Positions 35,955 through 47,644 of a stretch of DNA of 64,000 bases are shown one piece after another. This DNA is from Bacillota bacterium (lineage in GTDB: Bacteria; Bacillota; Clostridia; Peptostreptococcales; Acidaminobacteraceae). The first letter of the stretch is position 1. Every line of letters starts with the position of its first letter. The position numbers were made by a program, and so were the translations under genes. Under the pieces are notes generated by a model that worked only from the letters and a program-made list of their open reading frames with translations, did no database searches and was not told where the DNA came from. The stretch lies in assembly GCA_020161295.1 (NCBI GenBank), contig JAIUOA010000013.1, positions 1 through 64,000 on the forward strand. Reading direction: 5' to 3'.

Positions 35955-38900
35955 TTGATCGAATTCAATAATTTTGATTCCATTAGAATAGGTTTAGCTT
36001 CACCAAACAAGATTAGATCTTGGTCAAAAGGAGAAGTTAAGAAACCTGAGACGATCAATTATAGAACATTGAAACCAGAGAAAGAAGGTCTTTTCTGTGA
36101 AAAGATCTTCGGACCCACAAAAGACTGGGAATGTCATTGTGGTAAATACAAAAAGGTAAGATATAAAGGGGTCGTTTGTGACCGCTGTGGCGTCGAAGTT
36201 ACCAAATCTAAGGTAAGACGCGAGAGAATGGGCCATATCGAGCTCGCTGCACCTGTATCTCATATTTGGTATTTTAAAGGCATTCCTTCAAAAATGGGAA
36301 TCTTGCTCGACTTGTCGCCACGTTCTTTAGAAAAGGTACTTTACTTTGCCTCTTATATTGTCATCGAACCAGGTGAAACAAGCCTTGAGTACAAGCAACT
36401 CTTAACTGAGAGTGAATACTCACAATATAGAGAGAAGTATGGCAATACGTTTAGAGCGATGATGGGCGCTGAAGCAGTAAAGGAGATTTTACAACACGTT
36501 GATCTCGATGCGCTTGCCACTGAACTGAAGGCACAGCTTAAAGACAGCTCGGGCCAAAGAAAGATCCGAATTGTTAGAAGATTGGAAGTCGTTGAAGCGT
36601 TTAGACAGTCAGGTAATGATCCTGAATGGATGATTTTAGACGTCGTTCCAGTTATTCCACCAGATTTGAGACCGATGGTCCAATTAGATGGTGGACGTTT
36701 TGCCACAGCCGATTTAAATGATTTATATAGAAGAGTAATCAACAGAAATAACCGTTTGAAGCGCTTACTTGAACTGGGTGCTCCTGATATCATCGTTAGA
36801 AATGAAAAGCGTATGCTCCAAGAAGCAGTAGACGCGTTAATTGACAACGGTAGAAGAGGCCGTCCAGTAACTGGGCCTGGTAACCGTCCACTTAAATCGT
36901 TATCAGATCTCTTAAAAGGTAAACAAGGCCGTTTCAGACAGAACTTACTTGGTAAGCGTGTTGACTATTCAGGCCGTTCAGTAATCGTCGTTGGTCCGGA
37001 ACTCAAGTTCTACCAGTGTGGATTACCTAAGAAGATGGCACTTGAACTCTTTAAGCCATTCGTCATGAAGCGTTTGGTCAATGACGGTTTCGTACACAAC
37101 ATTAAGAGTGCGAAGCGTATGGTTGAGCGTGTCAAACCAGAAGTTTGGAATATCGTAGAGGAAGTCATCGCAGAGCATCCAGTACTTCTTAACCGTGCAC
37201 CTACACTTCATAGACTGGGTATTCAAGCGTTTGAGCCAGTACTTGTTGAAGGTAAAGCGATTCGTCTCCATCCACTTGTTTGTACGGCATACAACGCCGA
37301 CTTCGACGGTGACCAGATGGCGGTTCACGTACCATTATCTGTAGAAGCACAGGCAGAAGCTAGATTCTTAATGCTTTCTGTAAATAATATCCTTGCACCA
37401 AAAGATGGTCGTCCGATTACGACACCTACACAGGATATGGTTCTCGGCGCTTATTACTTGACGTATCAAAGTGAAGAGCAACCTGAAGTTAAAAAAGTCT
37501 TTAAAGACTTCGAAGAGCTCAATCTTGCGTACTATAACGGCGCCATCAGTCTTCATACCCGTGTAATCCTCAAAAAATATTTGCCTGATGAACAGAGATA
37601 TATCAGAGTAGAAAGTACGGTCGGTCGTTTCATCTTTAATGAAAAGATTCCGCAAAACCTTGGTTTTGTTGATCGTGAAAAAGATAAGTACTCACTCGAA
37701 ATCGATTTCCTCTGTAAAAAGAAGGATTTGGAAGAAATCATCGCAAAATGTTTTAATGAGTATGGCAACACCATTACTGCAGAGCTCTTAGACCACATGA
37801 AAGATATAGGTTTTAGATACTCGACTAGAGGCGCAATCACAGTATCCGTATCGGATATGGTTATTCCAGAAGCAAAGAAGGAACTGATTGCCACTGCTAG
37901 AAATACCGTTGATCAATATCAAAAAGCATTCAGAAGAGGTCTTATCTCTGAAGATGAGCGTTATGAGAAAATTATCCAAACGTGGACGAAGACAACTGAA
38001 GACGTAACGGATGCGCTCATGAAAAACCTTTCAAACCTCAACAATATCAAAATCATGGCGGACTCTGGTGCCCGTGGTTCTAAAAACCAAATTCGTCAGC
38101 TTGCAGGTATGCGTGGTCTCATGGCCAATGCCCTTGGTAAGACGGTTGAGATTCCAATCATTTCGAACTTCCGTGAAGGTCTGTCGGTACTCGAGTACTT
38201 CATCTCTACCACAGGAGCACGTAAAGGTCTCGCCGATACAGCCCTTAGAACAGCCGACTCTGGTTATTTGACTAGAAGACTTGTAGACGTCAGTCAAGAA
38301 GTCATCGTAAGAGAAATCGACTGCCAAACGAATGCAGGTATCGAAGTTGTTGAATTTAGAGAAGGTAACGAACTGATTGAACCATTAGCGGAGAGAATTT
38401 TAGGTCGCTATCCAGTTGAAGATTTGATTAATCCTGAAACAGGAGATGTGATTTGTTCGACGCACCAAATGATTAGCGAAAAAATTGCGGATAAAATCAT
38501 TCAAGCTGGGTATAAGTCAGTTAAAATACGTTCTGTTTTGACTTGTGACACACAATACGGCGTTTGTGCGAAGTGCTACGGACTTAACCTTGCGACTGGT
38601 AAACCAGTACACGTAGGTGAAGCAGTCGGCATTATCGCTGCTCAATCGATCGGTGAACCGGGTACACAGCTTACGATGAGAACGTTCCATACGGGCGGTG
38701 TTGCTGGTGGCGACATCACGCAAGGTCTCCCCCGTGTTGAGGAACTTTTCGAAGCCAGAAAACCTAAAGGTCTCGCTGTTATCGCTGAGGTAAATGGGGT
38801 AGTATCCTTTAAAGAAACAAAGAAGAAAAAAGAAGTGGTGATCACTAACGAAGAAACCGGTGAGCAACATACTTCTCTCATCGTCTTTGGTGCACGCTTA

Positions 38901-39479
38901 AAGGTAAAAGACGGCGAGCGTGTCCTTAAAGGTCAGTCCATTACGGAAGGCTCTATCAACCCACATGACTTACTACGCGTCGTTGGCGTTAACGGTGTGC
39001 GTGAATATATCATCAAAGAAGTTCAAAAGGTTTATCGTCTCCAAGGCGTTGATATCAATGATAAACATATTGAGATCATCGTGAAGCAGATGTTGTCGAA
39101 GATTAAGATTGATGAATCTGGAGATTCCTTATTATTACCAGGTAGCGTCGTAAGCCTTAAAGAGTTTAACCGCATCAACGATGCTTTATTAGCTGAAGGC
39201 GGTGAAGCTGCAGTAGGTACGCGTTCACTTCTGGGAATTACGAAAGCGTCGTTAGCCACTGAATCGTTCTTGTCTGCTGCATCATTCCAGGAGACGACAC
39301 GCGTGTTAACAGAGGCGGCCATCAATGGTAAGGAAGATCGATTGTTAGGTCTTAAGGAAAATGTCATCATCGGAAAACTCATCCCAGCTGGTACAGGGAT
39401 GCGCTATTACAAGGACATGACCGTGCGAACAGCTGATGATTTCGAGTTTTCAGACATTGAATCCATTAATAGTATTTAA
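35955..39479 (+). CDS. rpoC: DNA-directed RNA polymerase beta' subunit
   Basis: 1174 residues with the catalytic [12 protein letters not shown] motif, the N-terminal zinc finger (CHCGKY...CDRCG) and a second zinc cluster ([13 protein letters not shown]). The start is TTG ([17 protein letters not shown]) behind GAGAGG. No large lineage insertion is seen. The stop is 11 bp before the -35 box of the next gene's promoter. Confidence 0.99.
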   Translation: MIEFNNFDSIRIGLASPNKIRSWSKGEVKKPETINYRTLKPEKEGLFCEKIFGPTKDWECHCGKYKKVRYKGVVCDRCGVEVTKSKVRRERMGHIELAAPVSHIWYFKGIPSKMGILLDLSPRSLEKVLYFASYIVIEPGETSLEYKQLLTESEYSQYREKYGNTFRAMMGAEAVKEILQHVDLDALATELKAQLKDSSGQRKIRIVRRLEVVEAFRQSGNDPEWMILDVVPVIPPDLRPMVQLDGGRFATADLNDLYRRVINRNNRLKRLLELGAPDIIVRNEKRMLQEAVDALIDNGRRGRPVTGPGNRPLKSLSDLLKGKQGRFRQNLLGKRVDYSGRSVIVVGPELKFYQCGLPKKMALELFKPFVMKRLVNDGFVHNIKSAKRMVERVKPEVWNIVEEVIAEHPVLLNRAPTLHRLGIQAFEPVLVEGKAIRLHPLVCTAYNADFDGDQMAVHVPLSVEAQAEARFLMLSVNNILAPKDGRPITTPTQDMVLGAYYLTYQSEEQPEVKKVFKDFEELNLAYYNGAISLHTRVILKKYLPDEQRYIRVESTVGRFIFNEKIPQNLGFVDREKDKYSLEIDFLCKKKDLEEIIAKCFNEYGNTITAELLDHMKDIGFRYSTRGAITVSVSDMVIPEAKKELIATARNTVDQYQKAFRRGLISEDERYEKIIQTWTKTTEDVTDALMKNLSNLNNIKIMADSGARGSKNQIRQLAGMRGLMANALGKTVEIPIISNFREGLSVLEYFISTTGARKGLADTALRTADSGYLTRRLVDVSQEVIVREIDCQTNAGIEVVEFREGNELIEPLAERILGRYPVEDLINPETGDVICSTHQMISEKIADKIIQAGYKSVKIRSVLTCDTQYGVCAKCYGLNLATGKPVHVGEAVGIIAAQSIGEPGTQLTMRTFHTGGVAGGDITQGLPRVEELFEARKPKGLAVIAEVNGVVSFKETKKKKEVVITNEETGEQHTSLIVFGARLKVKDGERVLKGQSITEGSINPHDLLRVVGVNGVREYIIKEVQKVYRLQGVDINDKHIEIIVKQMLSKIKIDESGDSLLLPGSVVSLKEFNRINDALLAEGGEAAVGTRSLLGITKASLATESFLSAASFQETTRVLTEAAINGKEDRLLGLKENVIIGKLIPAGTGMRYYKDMTVRTADDFEFSDIESINSI

Positions 39480-39490
39480 CATAAAATTTA

Positions 39491-39519
39491 TTGACAGTAA
39501 AATTCGATGGTGTTAAAAT
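39491..39519 (+). promoter_or_regulatory. Promoter of the L7Ae-like gene and str operon
   Basis: TTGACA (39491-39496), 17 bases, TAAAAT (39514-39519), with TGT before the -10. Confidence 0.85.
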
Positions 39520-39558
39520 GATGAAGTGCATATTGGCGACTTCAAGGAGGGACACAGT

Positions 39559-39807
39559 ATGCAATTATGCGACCTCGCAAAGCATTCAAAAATCAATGTT
39601 GGCGTAAAACAGTCTACTAAGGCGATTGCAACAGACAGAGCTTCGGTTTTGTTTGTCGCGAACGATGCCGATCAAAACATCATTAAAAAAGTGATTGATT
39701 TGGCAGTTGAGAGATCCATTGAGATCGTTTACGTCGACACGATGAAAGAACTCGGGAGAGCATGTAATATTGACGTTGGTGCTGCGACAGCGGTTATTGA
39801 AAAATAG
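39559..39807 (+). CDS. L7Ae-family ribosomal/kink-turn-binding protein
   Basis: 82-residue L7Ae/L30e-like protein (YbxF type), known in Firmicutes to bind kink-turn RNA. It carries TKAIATDRASVLFVANDADQ and ends IDVGAATAVIEK. The ATG at 39559 is eight bases behind AAGGAGGG; a longer frame from 39526 would cross the binding site. It lies between rpoC and rpsL, the usual location. Confidence 0.9.
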   Translation: MQLCDLAKHSKINVGVKQSTKAIATDRASVLFVANDADQNIIKKVIDLAVERSIEIVYVDTMKELGRACNIDVGAATAVIEK

Positions 39808-39838
39808 ATAAATAAAAGGAAGGAGGTGCTGAAAAGGA

Positions 39839-40255
39839 ATGCCTACTATAAATCAATTAGTGAGAAAAGGAAGACTTGACATTGAAGAAAAATCAACTTC
39901 TCCTGCGTTACAAAGAAGTTTAAATACTTTAAAGAGAAAACAAGTCAAAATGAGCTCGCCACAAAAAAGAGGTGTTTGTACAAGTGTTAAGACTGTAACG
40001 CCTAAGAAGCCAAACTCGGCGCTTAGAAAAGTTGCAAGGGTTAGATTGACAAACGGTTTTGAGGTTACAGCTTATATCCCAGGTGTTGGCCACAACTTAC
40101 AGGAGCACAGCGTTGTTCTTATTAGAGGTGGAAGGGTTAAAGACTTACCAGGTTGTAGATATCACATCGTTAGAGGAGTACTTGATTCATCTGGTGTAAA
40201 CAACAGAATGCAAGCAAGATCTAAATACGGTGCTAAGAGACCAAAGAAAAAATAG
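39839..40255 (+). CDS. rpsL: 30S ribosomal protein S12
   Basis: 138 residues starting [12 protein letters not shown], with the decoding-centre segments [18 protein letters not shown] and [25 protein letters not shown]. The lysine in PKKPNS is where streptomycin-resistance changes arise in other bacteria; the wild-type-like lysine is present. Confidence 0.99.
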   Translation: MPTINQLVRKGRLDIEEKSTSPALQRSLNTLKRKQVKMSSPQKRGVCTSVKTVTPKKPNSALRKVARVRLTNGFEVTAYIPGVGHNLQEHSVVLIRGGRVKDLPGCRYHIVRGVLDSSGVNNRMQARSKYGAKRPKKK

Positions 40256-40266
40256 TGATTTAGCCG

Positions 40267-40295
40267 GCCTCTTCCGAAAGGAAGGGGCTTTATAT
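40267..40295 (+). terminator. Hairpin with GAAA loop between rpsL and rpsG
   Basis: GCCTCTTCC (40267-40275) pairs with GGAAGGGGC (40280-40288) around GAAA, followed by TTTATATAG. It may be an attenuator within the str operon. A smaller hairpin CGACA/TGTCG follows at 40326-40341. Confidence 0.5.
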
Positions 40296-40385
40296 AGTAA
40301 AACAATTCAATAGCAATTCGCACAGCGACAGTAAAATGTCGAGTACCGATGAATGACCAAAAGACATTATAAGGAGGGAAGAACA

Positions 40386-40856
40386 GTGCCTAGAAAAGGA
40401 AGCGTTCCAAAACGTGATGTATTACCTGATCCTATGTATGGAAGCAAGGTAGTTACAAAGCTGATCAATGCTGTTATGTATGATGGCAAGAGAGGCGTTG
40501 CTCAAAGTATCGTTTACGGTGCATTTGAGATGATTAAGGAGAAAACTGGTAAGGATCCTGGTGAAGTGTTCGAAACAGCAATGAACAACATCATGCCAGT
40601 TCTCGAAGTTAAAGCGAGAAGAGTGGGTGGTTCAAACTACCAAGTACCTATCGAAGTAAGAGCTGAAAGAAGACAAACACTCGGACTTAGATGGTTAATT
40701 ACGTATTCTCGTAAGCGCGGTGAGCGCACAATGCAAGAAAAACTTGCAAAAGAGATTATGGATGCAGCTAACAACACAGGTTCGGCAGTTAAGAAGAGAG
40801 AAGATACTCACAAAATGGCTGAAGCGAACAAAGCGTTTGCTCATTACAGATTCTAA
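40386..40856 (+). CDS. rpsG: 30S ribosomal protein S7
   Basis: 156 residues from GTG at 40386 ([20 protein letters not shown]), nine bases behind AAGGAGGG. An in-frame ATG at 40353 would overlap that site. S7 organises the 30S head and in other bacteria represses its own operon. Confidence 0.97.
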   Translation: MPRKGSVPKRDVLPDPMYGSKVVTKLINAVMYDGKRGVAQSIVYGAFEMIKEKTGKDPGEVFETAMNNIMPVLEVKARRVGGSNYQVPIEVRAERRQTLGLRWLITYSRKRGERTMQEKLAKEIMDAANNTGSAVKKREDTHKMAEANKAFAHYRF

Positions 40857-40870
40857 CAATATAATTTTGC

Positions 40871-40899
40871 GTTTAAGCTTAGTTAGACTAAGCTTAAAC
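40871..40899 (+). repeat. 13-bp perfect inverted repeat between rpsG and fusA
   Basis: Arms GTTTAAGCTTAGT and ACTAAGCTTAAAC with a TAG loop. It is not followed by a T run (CGTTTATCG), so it is unlikely to be a normal terminator. It lies 13 bases before the fusA ribosome binding site. Confidence 0.9.
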
Positions 40900-40923
40900 C
40901 GTTTATCGAAAGGAGGATAAATG

Positions 40924-42990
40924 ATGAGTAGGGGTTATTCACTTGAGAATACCAGAAACATCGGCATCATGGCGCATATCGACGCTGGAAAAACGACTAC
41001 TACCGAAAGAATCCTCTATTATACAGGTATCAACTACAAAATTGGTGAAGTACATGACGGCGGCGCGACGATGGACTGGATGGAGCAAGAGCAGGAGAGA
41101 GGTATTACCATTACTTCAGCTGCTACGACTTGTGTCTGGAAAGGAAAGAGAATCAATATTATTGATACGCCTGGTCACGTTGACTTTACAGTAGAAGTTG
41201 AAAGATCACTTCGTGTATTAGATGGTTCGGTAGCGGTTTTCTGTGCTAAAGGTGGGGTTGAGCCTCAATCTGAAGCGGTATGGAGACAAGCAGATAAATA
41301 CGGTGTACCTAGAATGGCGTACATCAATAAAATGGATATCACAGGCGCTGACTTCTTCAGAGTTATTAAAATGATGAAGGACAGACTTAAAGCAAATGCG
41401 GTTCCAATTCAATTGCCAATCGGTTCTGAAGATAAATTCCAAGGTATGATCGATTTAATGAATATGAAAGCATATTATTATAGAGATGATATCGGCGAAA
41501 AAATCGAAGAGTTAGAAATTCCAGAAGATATGAAAGAACTCGCAGAAGAGTACAGACATAATATGATGGAATCAATTGCTGAGTCCGATGAAGTCTTGAT
41601 GGAGAAATACCTTGAAGGCGAAGAGTTAAATGTCGACGAGTTAAAAGTTGCGCTTAGAAAAGCGACGATCAATAACGTTATCGTTCCTGTAGTTTGTGGT
41701 TCATCATACAAAAACAAAGGCGTTCAAAGAATGTTAGATGCAGTTGTTGATTTTATGCCTGCTCCAACTGACATTGCGGCTATCAAAGGCTTTGACGAAG
41801 ATGGTAATGAAGTTGCAAGACCTGCAAGCGACGATCTTCCATTCTCTTCACTTGCATTTAAAATCATGACAGATCCATTCGTAGGAAAACTGACGTTCTT
41901 CAGAGTTTACTCTGGAACATTAGATTCAGGCTCATACGTTACCAATTCAACGAAGAATAAAAAAGAAAGAATTGGCCGTATCCTTCAAATGCATGCGAAC
42001 AAGCGTGAAGAAATCAACAAAGTTTACTCAGGCGATATCGCAGCTGCTGTTGGTTTGAAGTACACTACGACTGGAGATACACTCTGCGATCCTGACAACA
42101 TCATTATTCTTGAGTCTATGGAGTTCCCAGAGCCTGTTATCCGTGTTGCGATTGAACCTAAAACAAGAGCCGGTCAAGAGAAGATGGGCGTTGCGCTCGC
42201 TAAACTTGCTGAGGAAGATCCTACATTCAGAACGTATACTGACGAAGAAACGGGTCAGGTTATTATTGCTGGTATGGGAGAGCTTCACCTTGAAATCATC
42301 GTCGATCGTCTTTTAAGAGAGTTTAAAGTTGAAGCGAACATCGGTGCGCCTCAAGTTGCTTACAAAGAAACGATTACTAAAGCGACAGATATTGATTATA
42401 AATACTCGAAGCAATCGGGTGGTAAAGGTCAATACGGTCACGTTAAGATTAAATTTGCTCCAAACGAGTCAGGTAAAGGTTATGCCTTTGAATCGACTGT
42501 TACTGGTGGTAGCGTTCCTAGAGAATTCTGGAAACCAGTTGACGAGGGTATCCAAGGTTCACTTAAAGCAGGTATCTTAGGCGGCTTCGAAGTTGTCGAC
42601 GTTACTGCAAATCTTTACGATGGTTCTTACCATGAAGTTGACTCTAACGAAATGGCGTTTAAACTCGCTGCTTCTATGGCTTTCAAAGAAGCGATGAGAA
42701 AAGGTGATGCGATTTTACTTGAGCCATTCATGAAAGTTGAAGTTACAGTACCTGAAGAGTATTTCGGTGACGTTATGGGTGATATCAACTCTAGACGTGG
42801 AAAGCTTGAAGGTATGGAGATGGTACATGGCGCGCAAATCATCAAAGCACATGTTCCGTTATCTGAAATGTTTGGATATGCTACGTCTTTGAGATCAAGT
42901 TCACAAGGTCGTGGTACTTATACAATGTTGTTCAGTCACTATGAACAAGTTCCAAGAAGTATCGCTGAAGAAATTATTGGTAAAAAATAA
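40924..42990 (+). CDS. fusA: Elongation factor G
   Basis: Ribosomal translocase GTPase, 688 residues from the ATG at 40924, which aligns with the usual start and is seven bases behind GGAGG. An ATG directly before it is also possible. Canonical motifs [22 protein letters not shown] and DTPGHVDF are intact, unlike the paralogue at 12611. Followed 20 bp later by tuf copy 2. Confidence 0.98.
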   Translation: MSRGYSLENTRNIGIMAHIDAGKTTTTERILYYTGINYKIGEVHDGGATMDWMEQEQERGITITSAATTCVWKGKRINIIDTPGHVDFTVEVERSLRVLDGSVAVFCAKGGVEPQSEAVWRQADKYGVPRMAYINKMDITGADFFRVIKMMKDRLKANAVPIQLPIGSEDKFQGMIDLMNMKAYYYRDDIGEKIEELEIPEDMKELAEEYRHNMMESIAESDEVLMEKYLEGEELNVDELKVALRKATINNVIVPVVCGSSYKNKGVQRMLDAVVDFMPAPTDIAAIKGFDEDGNEVARPASDDLPFSSLAFKIMTDPFVGKLTFFRVYSGTLDSGSYVTNSTKNKKERIGRILQMHANKREEINKVYSGDIAAAVGLKYTTTGDTLCDPDNIIILESMEFPEPVIRVAIEPKTRAGQEKMGVALAKLAEEDPTFRTYTDEETGQVIIAGMGELHLEIIVDRLLREFKVEANIGAPQVAYKETITKATDIDYKYSKQSGGKGQYGHVKIKFAPNESGKGYAFESTVTGGSVPREFWKPVDEGIQGSLKAGILGGFEVVDVTANLYDGSYHEVDSNEMAFKLAASMAFKEAMRKGDAILLEPFMKVEVTVPEEYFGDVMGDINSRRGKLEGMEMVHGAQIIKAHVPLSEMFGYATSLRSSSQGRGTYTMLFSHYEQVPRSIAEEIIGKK

Positions 42991-43010
42991 ACCTCAGGAG
43001 GAACCTAACA

Positions 43011-44201
43011 ATGGCAAAGCAAAAGTTTGAAAGAAACAAACCACATTGTAATATCGGTACAATCGGTCACGTAGACCACGGTAAAACGACATTAACAGCA
43101 GCAATCACAAAAGTATTATTCGAAAAATACGGCCTCGGCGCAAAAGTAGATTTCGACAACATCGATAAAGCACCAGAAGAAAGAGAAAGAGGTATCACGA
43201 TCTCTACAGCACACGTAGAGTACGAGACACCAGCAAGACACTACGCTCACGTAGACTGCCCAGGCCATGCTGACTATGTTAAGAACATGATCACAGGTGC
43301 AGCACAAATGGACGGATCAATCCTCGTAGTATCAGCAGCAGATGGTCCAATGCCACAAACAAGAGAGCACATCCTTCTTTCTAGACAAGTAGGCGTACCA
43401 TATATCGTCGTATTCCTTAACAAGTGTGACATGGTAGATGACGACGAGCTTCTTGAACTCGTAGAGATGGAAGTAAGAGATCTTCTTTCACAATACGACT
43501 TCCCAGGCGATGATACACCAATCGTAAGAGGATCAGCACTTAGAGCGCTCGAGGGAGATCCAGTATGGGCAGACAAAATCGTTGAGTTATTCAACATCAT
43601 CGATGAGTACATCCCACAACCAGAGAGAGCAACAGACAAGCCATTCCTTATGCCAGTAGAAGACGTATTCTCGATCACAGGTCGTGGAACAGTAGCTACA
43701 GGAAGAATTGAAAGAGGAATCATCAAGGTTCAAGAAGAAGTAGAAATCGTTGGCCTTGCAGAAGCACCAAGAAAAGTAGTTGTAACAGGCGTAGAGATGT
43801 TCAAGAAGCTTCTTGATGAAGGTCAAGCAGGCGACAACGTAGGCTTACTCCTCCGTGGCGTTCAAAGATCAGAAATCGAAAGAGGCCAAGTACTTGCTAA
43901 GCCAGGAACAATCAAGCCACACACTAAGTTCGAAGCGCAAGTTTACGTACTTACAAAAGAAGAGGGTGGAAGACATACACCATTCTTCAAAGGCTACAGA
44001 CCACAGTTCTTCTTCAGAACAACTGACGTAACAGGTTCAATCGAGTTCGCACCAGGCGTTGAAATGTGTATGCCTGGCGATAACATCGAAATGAACATCG
44101 AACTGATCGCACCAATCGCGGTAGAAGAAGGTTTAAGATTCTCTATCCGTGAAGGTGGTAGAACAGTAGGCGCTGGTTCAGTTATCAAAATTACTGCATA
44201 G
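43011..44201 (+). CDS. tuf: Elongation factor Tu, copy 2
   Basis: Last gene of the str operon (rpsL-rpsG-fusA-tuf), 396 residues. Reading frame identical to the copy at 27221 over 1190 bases, while the flanks differ from the base before the ATG and from the third base of the stop codon. This points to ongoing gene conversion limited to the coding region. The strong codon preference matches a highly expressed gene. A terminator follows. Confidence 0.99.
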   Translation: MAKQKFERNKPHCNIGTIGHVDHGKTTLTAAITKVLFEKYGLGAKVDFDNIDKAPEERERGITISTAHVEYETPARHYAHVDCPGHADYVKNMITGAAQMDGSILVVSAADGPMPQTREHILLSRQVGVPYIVVFLNKCDMVDDDELLELVEMEVRDLLSQYDFPGDDTPIVRGSALRALEGDPVWADKIVELFNIIDEYIPQPERATDKPFLMPVEDVFSITGRGTVATGRIERGIIKVQEEVEIVGLAEAPRKVVVTGVEMFKKLLDEGQAGDNVGLLLRGVQRSEIERGQVLAKPGTIKPHTKFEAQVYVLTKEEGGRHTPFFKGYRPQFFFRTTDVTGSIEFAPGVEMCMPGDNIEMNIELIAPIAVEEGLRFSIREGGRTVGAGSVIKITA

Positions 44202-44236
44202 TTATATTTCTAAAAAGAAATATTTAATTGCTCAAA

Positions 44237-44268
44237 TAACCCCTTGATAATCTCAAGGGGTTATTATA
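44237..44268 (+). terminator. Terminator of the str operon
   Basis: 11-bp arms TAACCCCTTGA/TCAAGGGGTTA followed by TTATAT. The -35 box of the S10 promoter lies inside its left arm and loop. Confidence 0.8.
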
Positions 44269-44272
44269 TAAT
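44244..44272 (+). promoter_or_regulatory. S10 operon promoter embedded in the tuf terminator
   Basis: TTGATA (44244-44249), 17 bases, TATAAT (44267-44272). The two elements overlap the terminator hairpin and its tail. It gives a leader of about 185 nt before rpsJ. Confidence 0.7.
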
Positions 44273-44278
44273 ATTGTG

Positions 44279-44463
44279 GTGCACTAATGCGATGACGCGA
44301 AAAGTTACTTAACTGTGAGAGAATTTTCGCCGAGAATTGTTCATACTTGATATGAGCGACGAGTTTTTTTCTGCTCACCTAACTGCGAAACACCCGGCGC
44401 GGTGGACGATAAAACTCGATTGCATGATCACGGTAAACATGCGATAAAAAAGGAGGTTTAGCA
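44279..44463 (+). promoter_or_regulatory. Structured 5' leader of the S10 operon
   Basis: The leader contains four possible helices. They are GCGAAAA/TTTTCGC (44297-44303, 44324-44330), GTTCATA/TATGAGC (44339-44345, 44351-44357), CGAGTTTT/AAAACTCG (44360-44367, 44411-44418; enclosing CACC/GGTG at 44376-44379 and 44401-44404 and GCG/CGC) and GCATG/CATGC (44422-44426, 44438-44442). The last lies just before AAGGAGG. No reading frame stands out. An autoregulatory role is inferred from length and position. Confidence 0.5.
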
Positions 44464-44775
44464 ATGGCTAACAAGCAAAAAATCAGAATCAGATTGAAAT
44501 CATTCGATCACAAAATCCTCGACAACACAGCACTCAAAATTGTTGAAGTAGCAAAAATGACAGGTGCAGATGTTGCAGGCCCAATCCCATTACCAACAAA
44601 AAAAGAAATTGTAACAATCTTAAGAGCGGTACACAAGTACAAGGATTCTAGAGAGCAGTTCGAAATCAGAACACACAAAAGACTGATCGACATTCTCAAT
44701 CCAGCTCAAAAGACGGTTGACGCGTTAATGAAACTTGAGCTTCCAGCAGGCGTTGACGTAGAAATCAAGCTTTAA
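44464..44775 (+). CDS. rpsJ: 30S ribosomal protein S10 (NusE)
   Basis: 103 residues ([20 protein letters not shown]...). First gene of the S10 operon, and also an antitermination partner of NusB in rRNA transcription by family knowledge. Confidence 0.99.
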   Translation: MANKQKIRIRLKSFDHKILDNTALKIVEVAKMTGADVAGPIPLPTKKEIVTILRAVHKYKDSREQFEIRTHKRLIDILNPAQKTVDALMKLELPAGVDVEIKL

Positions 44776-44782
44776 TTATTAT

Positions 44783-44823
44783 TTGACTAAGATTTCGGTT
44801 TAAATAGATAAACCTGATTTTTT
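44783..44823 (+). promoter_or_regulatory. Possible internal promoter/attenuator between rpsJ and rplC
   Basis: TTGACT (44783-44788), 16 bases, TAGATA (44805-44810) resembles a promoter. The same stretch folds as GGTTTA/TAAACC (44797-44802, 44809-44814) followed by TG and six T residues, a small terminator-like hairpin. Which one is used, if either, is not decidable. Confidence 0.4.
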
Positions 44824-44878
44824 AGGATGATTGTCCAAGAGGCAATCCGCTGTAAGAATATTAGGAGGTGCGATACGC

Positions 44879-45511
44879 ATGGTAGGAATTATCGGTAAAA
44901 AAATCGGTATGACCCAAGTTTTCAATGAAGACGGCATCGTAACTGCAGTTACAGTTGTAGAAGTAACGCCTATGGTTGTTGCTCAAATCAAAACTGTTGA
45001 AACTGACGGCTACAATGCAATCCAAGTTGCAACTGGTGACGTGAAAGAAAAACACGTAAACAAGCCAATGAAAGGACACTTTAAAAAAGCAGGTATTCCT
45101 TTCAAAAAATTATTAAGAGAATTCAGAGTTGATAACCCAGCTGAATTCACAATCGGACAAACGATTACTGCTGATCTTTTCGCAGATGGTCAAAAGATTG
45201 ATGTAACTGGTACTTCAAAAGGTAAAGGTACAACTGGTCCGATCAGAAGATACAACCAATCAAGAGGACCTGAGACACACGGTTCTAAATACCACAGAGG
45301 TGGTGGTTCAATCGGTGCCAACTCTACTCCTGCAAGAGTTCTTAAAGGAATGCCAATGGCAGGTAGAATGGGTAACGAGCAAGTTACTGTACAAAACCTC
45401 GAAGTCGTGAAAGTCGACGTCGAAAGAAACCTTATGTTGATTAAGGGTGCAGTGCCAGGACCTAAAAATGGTCGTATCACAATTAGAAAAGCTATTAAAG
45501 CAAGCAAGTAA
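44879..45511 (+). CDS. rplC: 50S ribosomal protein L3
   Basis: 210 residues from the ATG at 44879 ([19 protein letters not shown]) behind AGGAGGTG. The peptidyl-transferase-proximal loop segment [22 protein letters not shown] is present. Confidence 0.98.
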   Translation: MVGIIGKKIGMTQVFNEDGIVTAVTVVEVTPMVVAQIKTVETDGYNAIQVATGDVKEKHVNKPMKGHFKKAGIPFKKLLREFRVDNPAEFTIGQTITADLFADGQKIDVTGTSKGKGTTGPIRRYNQSRGPETHGSKYHRGGGSIGANSTPARVLKGMPMAGRMGNEQVTVQNLEVVKVDVERNLMLIKGAVPGPKNGRITIRKAIKASK

Positions 45512-45535
45512 TAGCTGATGAAAGGAGGAAGCACA

Positions 45536-46162
45536 GTGCCTAAGTTAGAAGTATTAAACGTTTCAGGACAAAAAGTCAGTGAAATCGAATTAAACGAACT
45601 CGTTTTCGGCATAGAGCCAAATATCCCTGTAATGCATGAAGTAGTAAAAAACTACTTGGCTAACCAAAGACAGGGTACACAATCTGCTAAAACAAGAGCA
45701 GAAGTTTCCGGTGGTGGTAGAAAGCCATTCAGACAAAAGGGAACTGGTAATGCAAGACAAGGATCAATCACTGCACCTCACTACATCGGTGGTGGTGTTG
45801 TATTTGCTCCAAAACCAAGAAGCTACAGATACACTTTACCTAAGAAAGTTAGAAGATTAGCTTTAAAATCAGCTTTCAGTGCTAAAGTGATGGATAACGA
45901 AATGATCGTGCTTGACGAGCTCAAAATGGCAGCTCCAAAAACTAAAGACATGATCAACATCCTTAACAACATCAAAGTTGCTGGTAAAAAAGTATTAATC
46001 GTTACTGGCGATGTAGAGCAAAACGTTGTTAAAGCTTCAAACAACATCGAAGGCGTTAAAACGACTTTCGTTGGTGAAATCAATGTATACGACATCTTGA
46101 ACCACGATTATTTCGTCGTGACCAAGAGCGCTGTTGAAAAACTTGAGGAGGTGTATGCATAA
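45536..46162 (+). CDS. rplD: 50S ribosomal protein L4
   Basis: 208 residues from GTG at 45536, behind AAAGGAGG. The exit-tunnel loop [26 protein letters not shown] is intact. L4 is the regulator of the S10 operon in enterobacteria; whether it reads the leader here is unknown. The stop overlaps the rplW start. Confidence 0.97.
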   Translation: MPKLEVLNVSGQKVSEIELNELVFGIEPNIPVMHEVVKNYLANQRQGTQSAKTRAEVSGGGRKPFRQKGTGNARQGSITAPHYIGGGVVFAPKPRSYRYTLPKKVRRLALKSAFSAKVMDNEMIVLDELKMAAPKTKDMINILNNIKVAGKKVLIVTGDVEQNVVKASNNIEGVKTTFVGEINVYDILNHDYFVVTKSAVEKLEEVYA

Positions 46163-46452
46163 TGAGAACCTCTTATGATGTGATTGTTAGACCAATCGTA
46201 ACTGAGAACTCTATGCTTCAAACTTCTGACCGTAAATATACGTTCGAAGTATTGAAAGATGCAAACAAGACCGAAATCAAAAAAGCTGTTGAAGAAGTTT
46301 TCGGCGTAAAAGTTGAAAACGTAAACACGATGCACGTAAAAGGCAAGCTTAAAAGACAAGGTAGAACACAAGGATACACAAGAAGCTGGAAGAAGGCGAT
46401 TGTTAAGTTAACTGCTGATAGTAAAACAATCGAATTCTTTGAAGGCATGTAA
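46162..46452 (+). CDS. rplW: 50S ribosomal protein L23
   Basis: 96 residues, the tunnel-exit protein that docks trigger factor and SRP. Start codon overlaps the rplD stop (TAATG); GAGGAGG lies within the end of rplD. Confidence 0.98.
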   Translation: MRTSYDVIVRPIVTENSMLQTSDRKYTFEVLKDANKTEIKKAVEEVFGVKVENVNTMHVKGKLKRQGRTQGYTRSWKKAIVKLTADSKTIEFFEGM

Positions 46453-46481
46453 TCATTAAAGACTCGAAGGAGGTATAAACA

Positions 46482-47312
46482 ATGGGTATCAAAAAATTTA
46501 AACCGACTTCACCTGCTAGAAGACAGATGACTATGTCTACCTTTGAAGAAATTACAAAGAAACAACCAGAGAAGTCTTTAGTTGTCGCTTTGAAAAAGAA
46601 TTCAGGTAGAAACAATCAAGGTAAGATTACTGTTCGTCATAGAGGTGGCGGTACCACTGTAAAATATAGAATGATCGACTTTAAAAGAAATAAAGACAAT
46701 GTACCTGCAAAGGTATCTGCAATCGAATACGATCCAAACAGATCTGCAAACATTGCGTTACTTGTTTATGCTGATGGTGAAAAGAGATACATCATTCATC
46801 CAAACGGCTTAAAAGTTGGCGATGTAATCGTTTCTGGTGAGCAACAAGACATTAAAGTCGGTAATGCTATGCCGTTAATGAACATGCCTGTTGGTACGAT
46901 TATCCACAACATTGAAATGAAGCCAGGCAAAGGCGCTCAGCTCGTTAGATCTGCAGGAAACTTTGCTCAGCTTATGGCAAAAGAAGGTAAGTATGCACTT
47001 CTTAGATTACCATCTGGCGAAACCAGATACGTAAGAAAAGAATGTAGAGCGACTATCGGTCAAGTTGGAAACATCGATCACGAAAACATTACCATCGGTA
47101 AAGCGGGAAGAACTAGACACATGGGTATTAGACCAACAGTCAGAGGTTCTGTAATGAACCCTAACGATCACCCTCACGGTGGTGGTGAAGGTAGATCGCC
47201 AATCGGTAGACCAACGCCTGTTACGCCATGGGGTAAACCTGCACTTGGTTACAAAACTAGAAAGAAAAGCAATCCAAACGATAAATATATCGTATCTCGT
47301 AGAAAGAAATAA
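46482..47312 (+). CDS. rplB: 50S ribosomal protein L2
   Basis: 276 residues with the near-invariant [23 protein letters not shown] segment at the peptidyl-transferase centre (split here only by notation). Preceded by GAAGGAGG. Confidence 0.99.
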   Translation: MGIKKFKPTSPARRQMTMSTFEEITKKQPEKSLVVALKKNSGRNNQGKITVRHRGGGTTVKYRMIDFKRNKDNVPAKVSAIEYDPNRSANIALLVYADGEKRYIIHPNGLKVGDVIVSGEQQDIKVGNAMPLMNMPVGTIIHNIEMKPGKGAQLVRSAGNFAQLMAKEGKYALLRLPSGETRYVRKECRATIGQVGNIDHENITIGKAGRTRHMGIRPTVRGSVMNPNDHPHGGGEGRSPIGRPTPVTPWGKPALGYKTRKKSNPNDKYIVSRRKK

Positions 47313-47341
47313 TTTCGTAAACTGAAAGGAGGACATATAGA

Positions 47342-47614
47342 ATGAGTAGATCTCTTAAAAAAGGTCCTTTTGTCCATAAAGGTCTGTTGAGAAAAATCGA
47401 AGAGATGAATGCAAACGGCGAGAAGAAAGTTCTCAAAGTTTGGTCAAGATCATCGACTATTTTCCCACAAATGGTTGGTCATACAATCGCAGTACACGAT
47501 GGCAAAAAACACGTACCTGTATATGTAACTGAAGACATGGTTGGCCACAAACTCGGTGAGTTCGCGCCTACTAGAACGTTCAGAGGACACGCAGGCGATA
47601 AGAAGAGCAAATAA
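47342..47614 (+). CDS. rpsS: 30S ribosomal protein S19
   Basis: 90 residues ([20 protein letters not shown]). Binds the 30S head with S13. Preceded by AAAGGAGG. Confidence 0.99.
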   Translation: MSRSLKKGPFVHKGLLRKIEEMNANGEKKVLKVWSRSSTIFPQMVGHTIAVHDGKKHVPVYVTEDMVGHKLGEFAPTRTFRGHAGDKKSK

Positions 47615-47644
47615 GTTCAATAATCCGAAAGGAGGTACTACAGA

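Noticed and set aside
40326-40341. Small hairpin CGACA/TGTCG as an S7-binding site
   Set aside because: Only five base pairs and no recognisable S7 target features.
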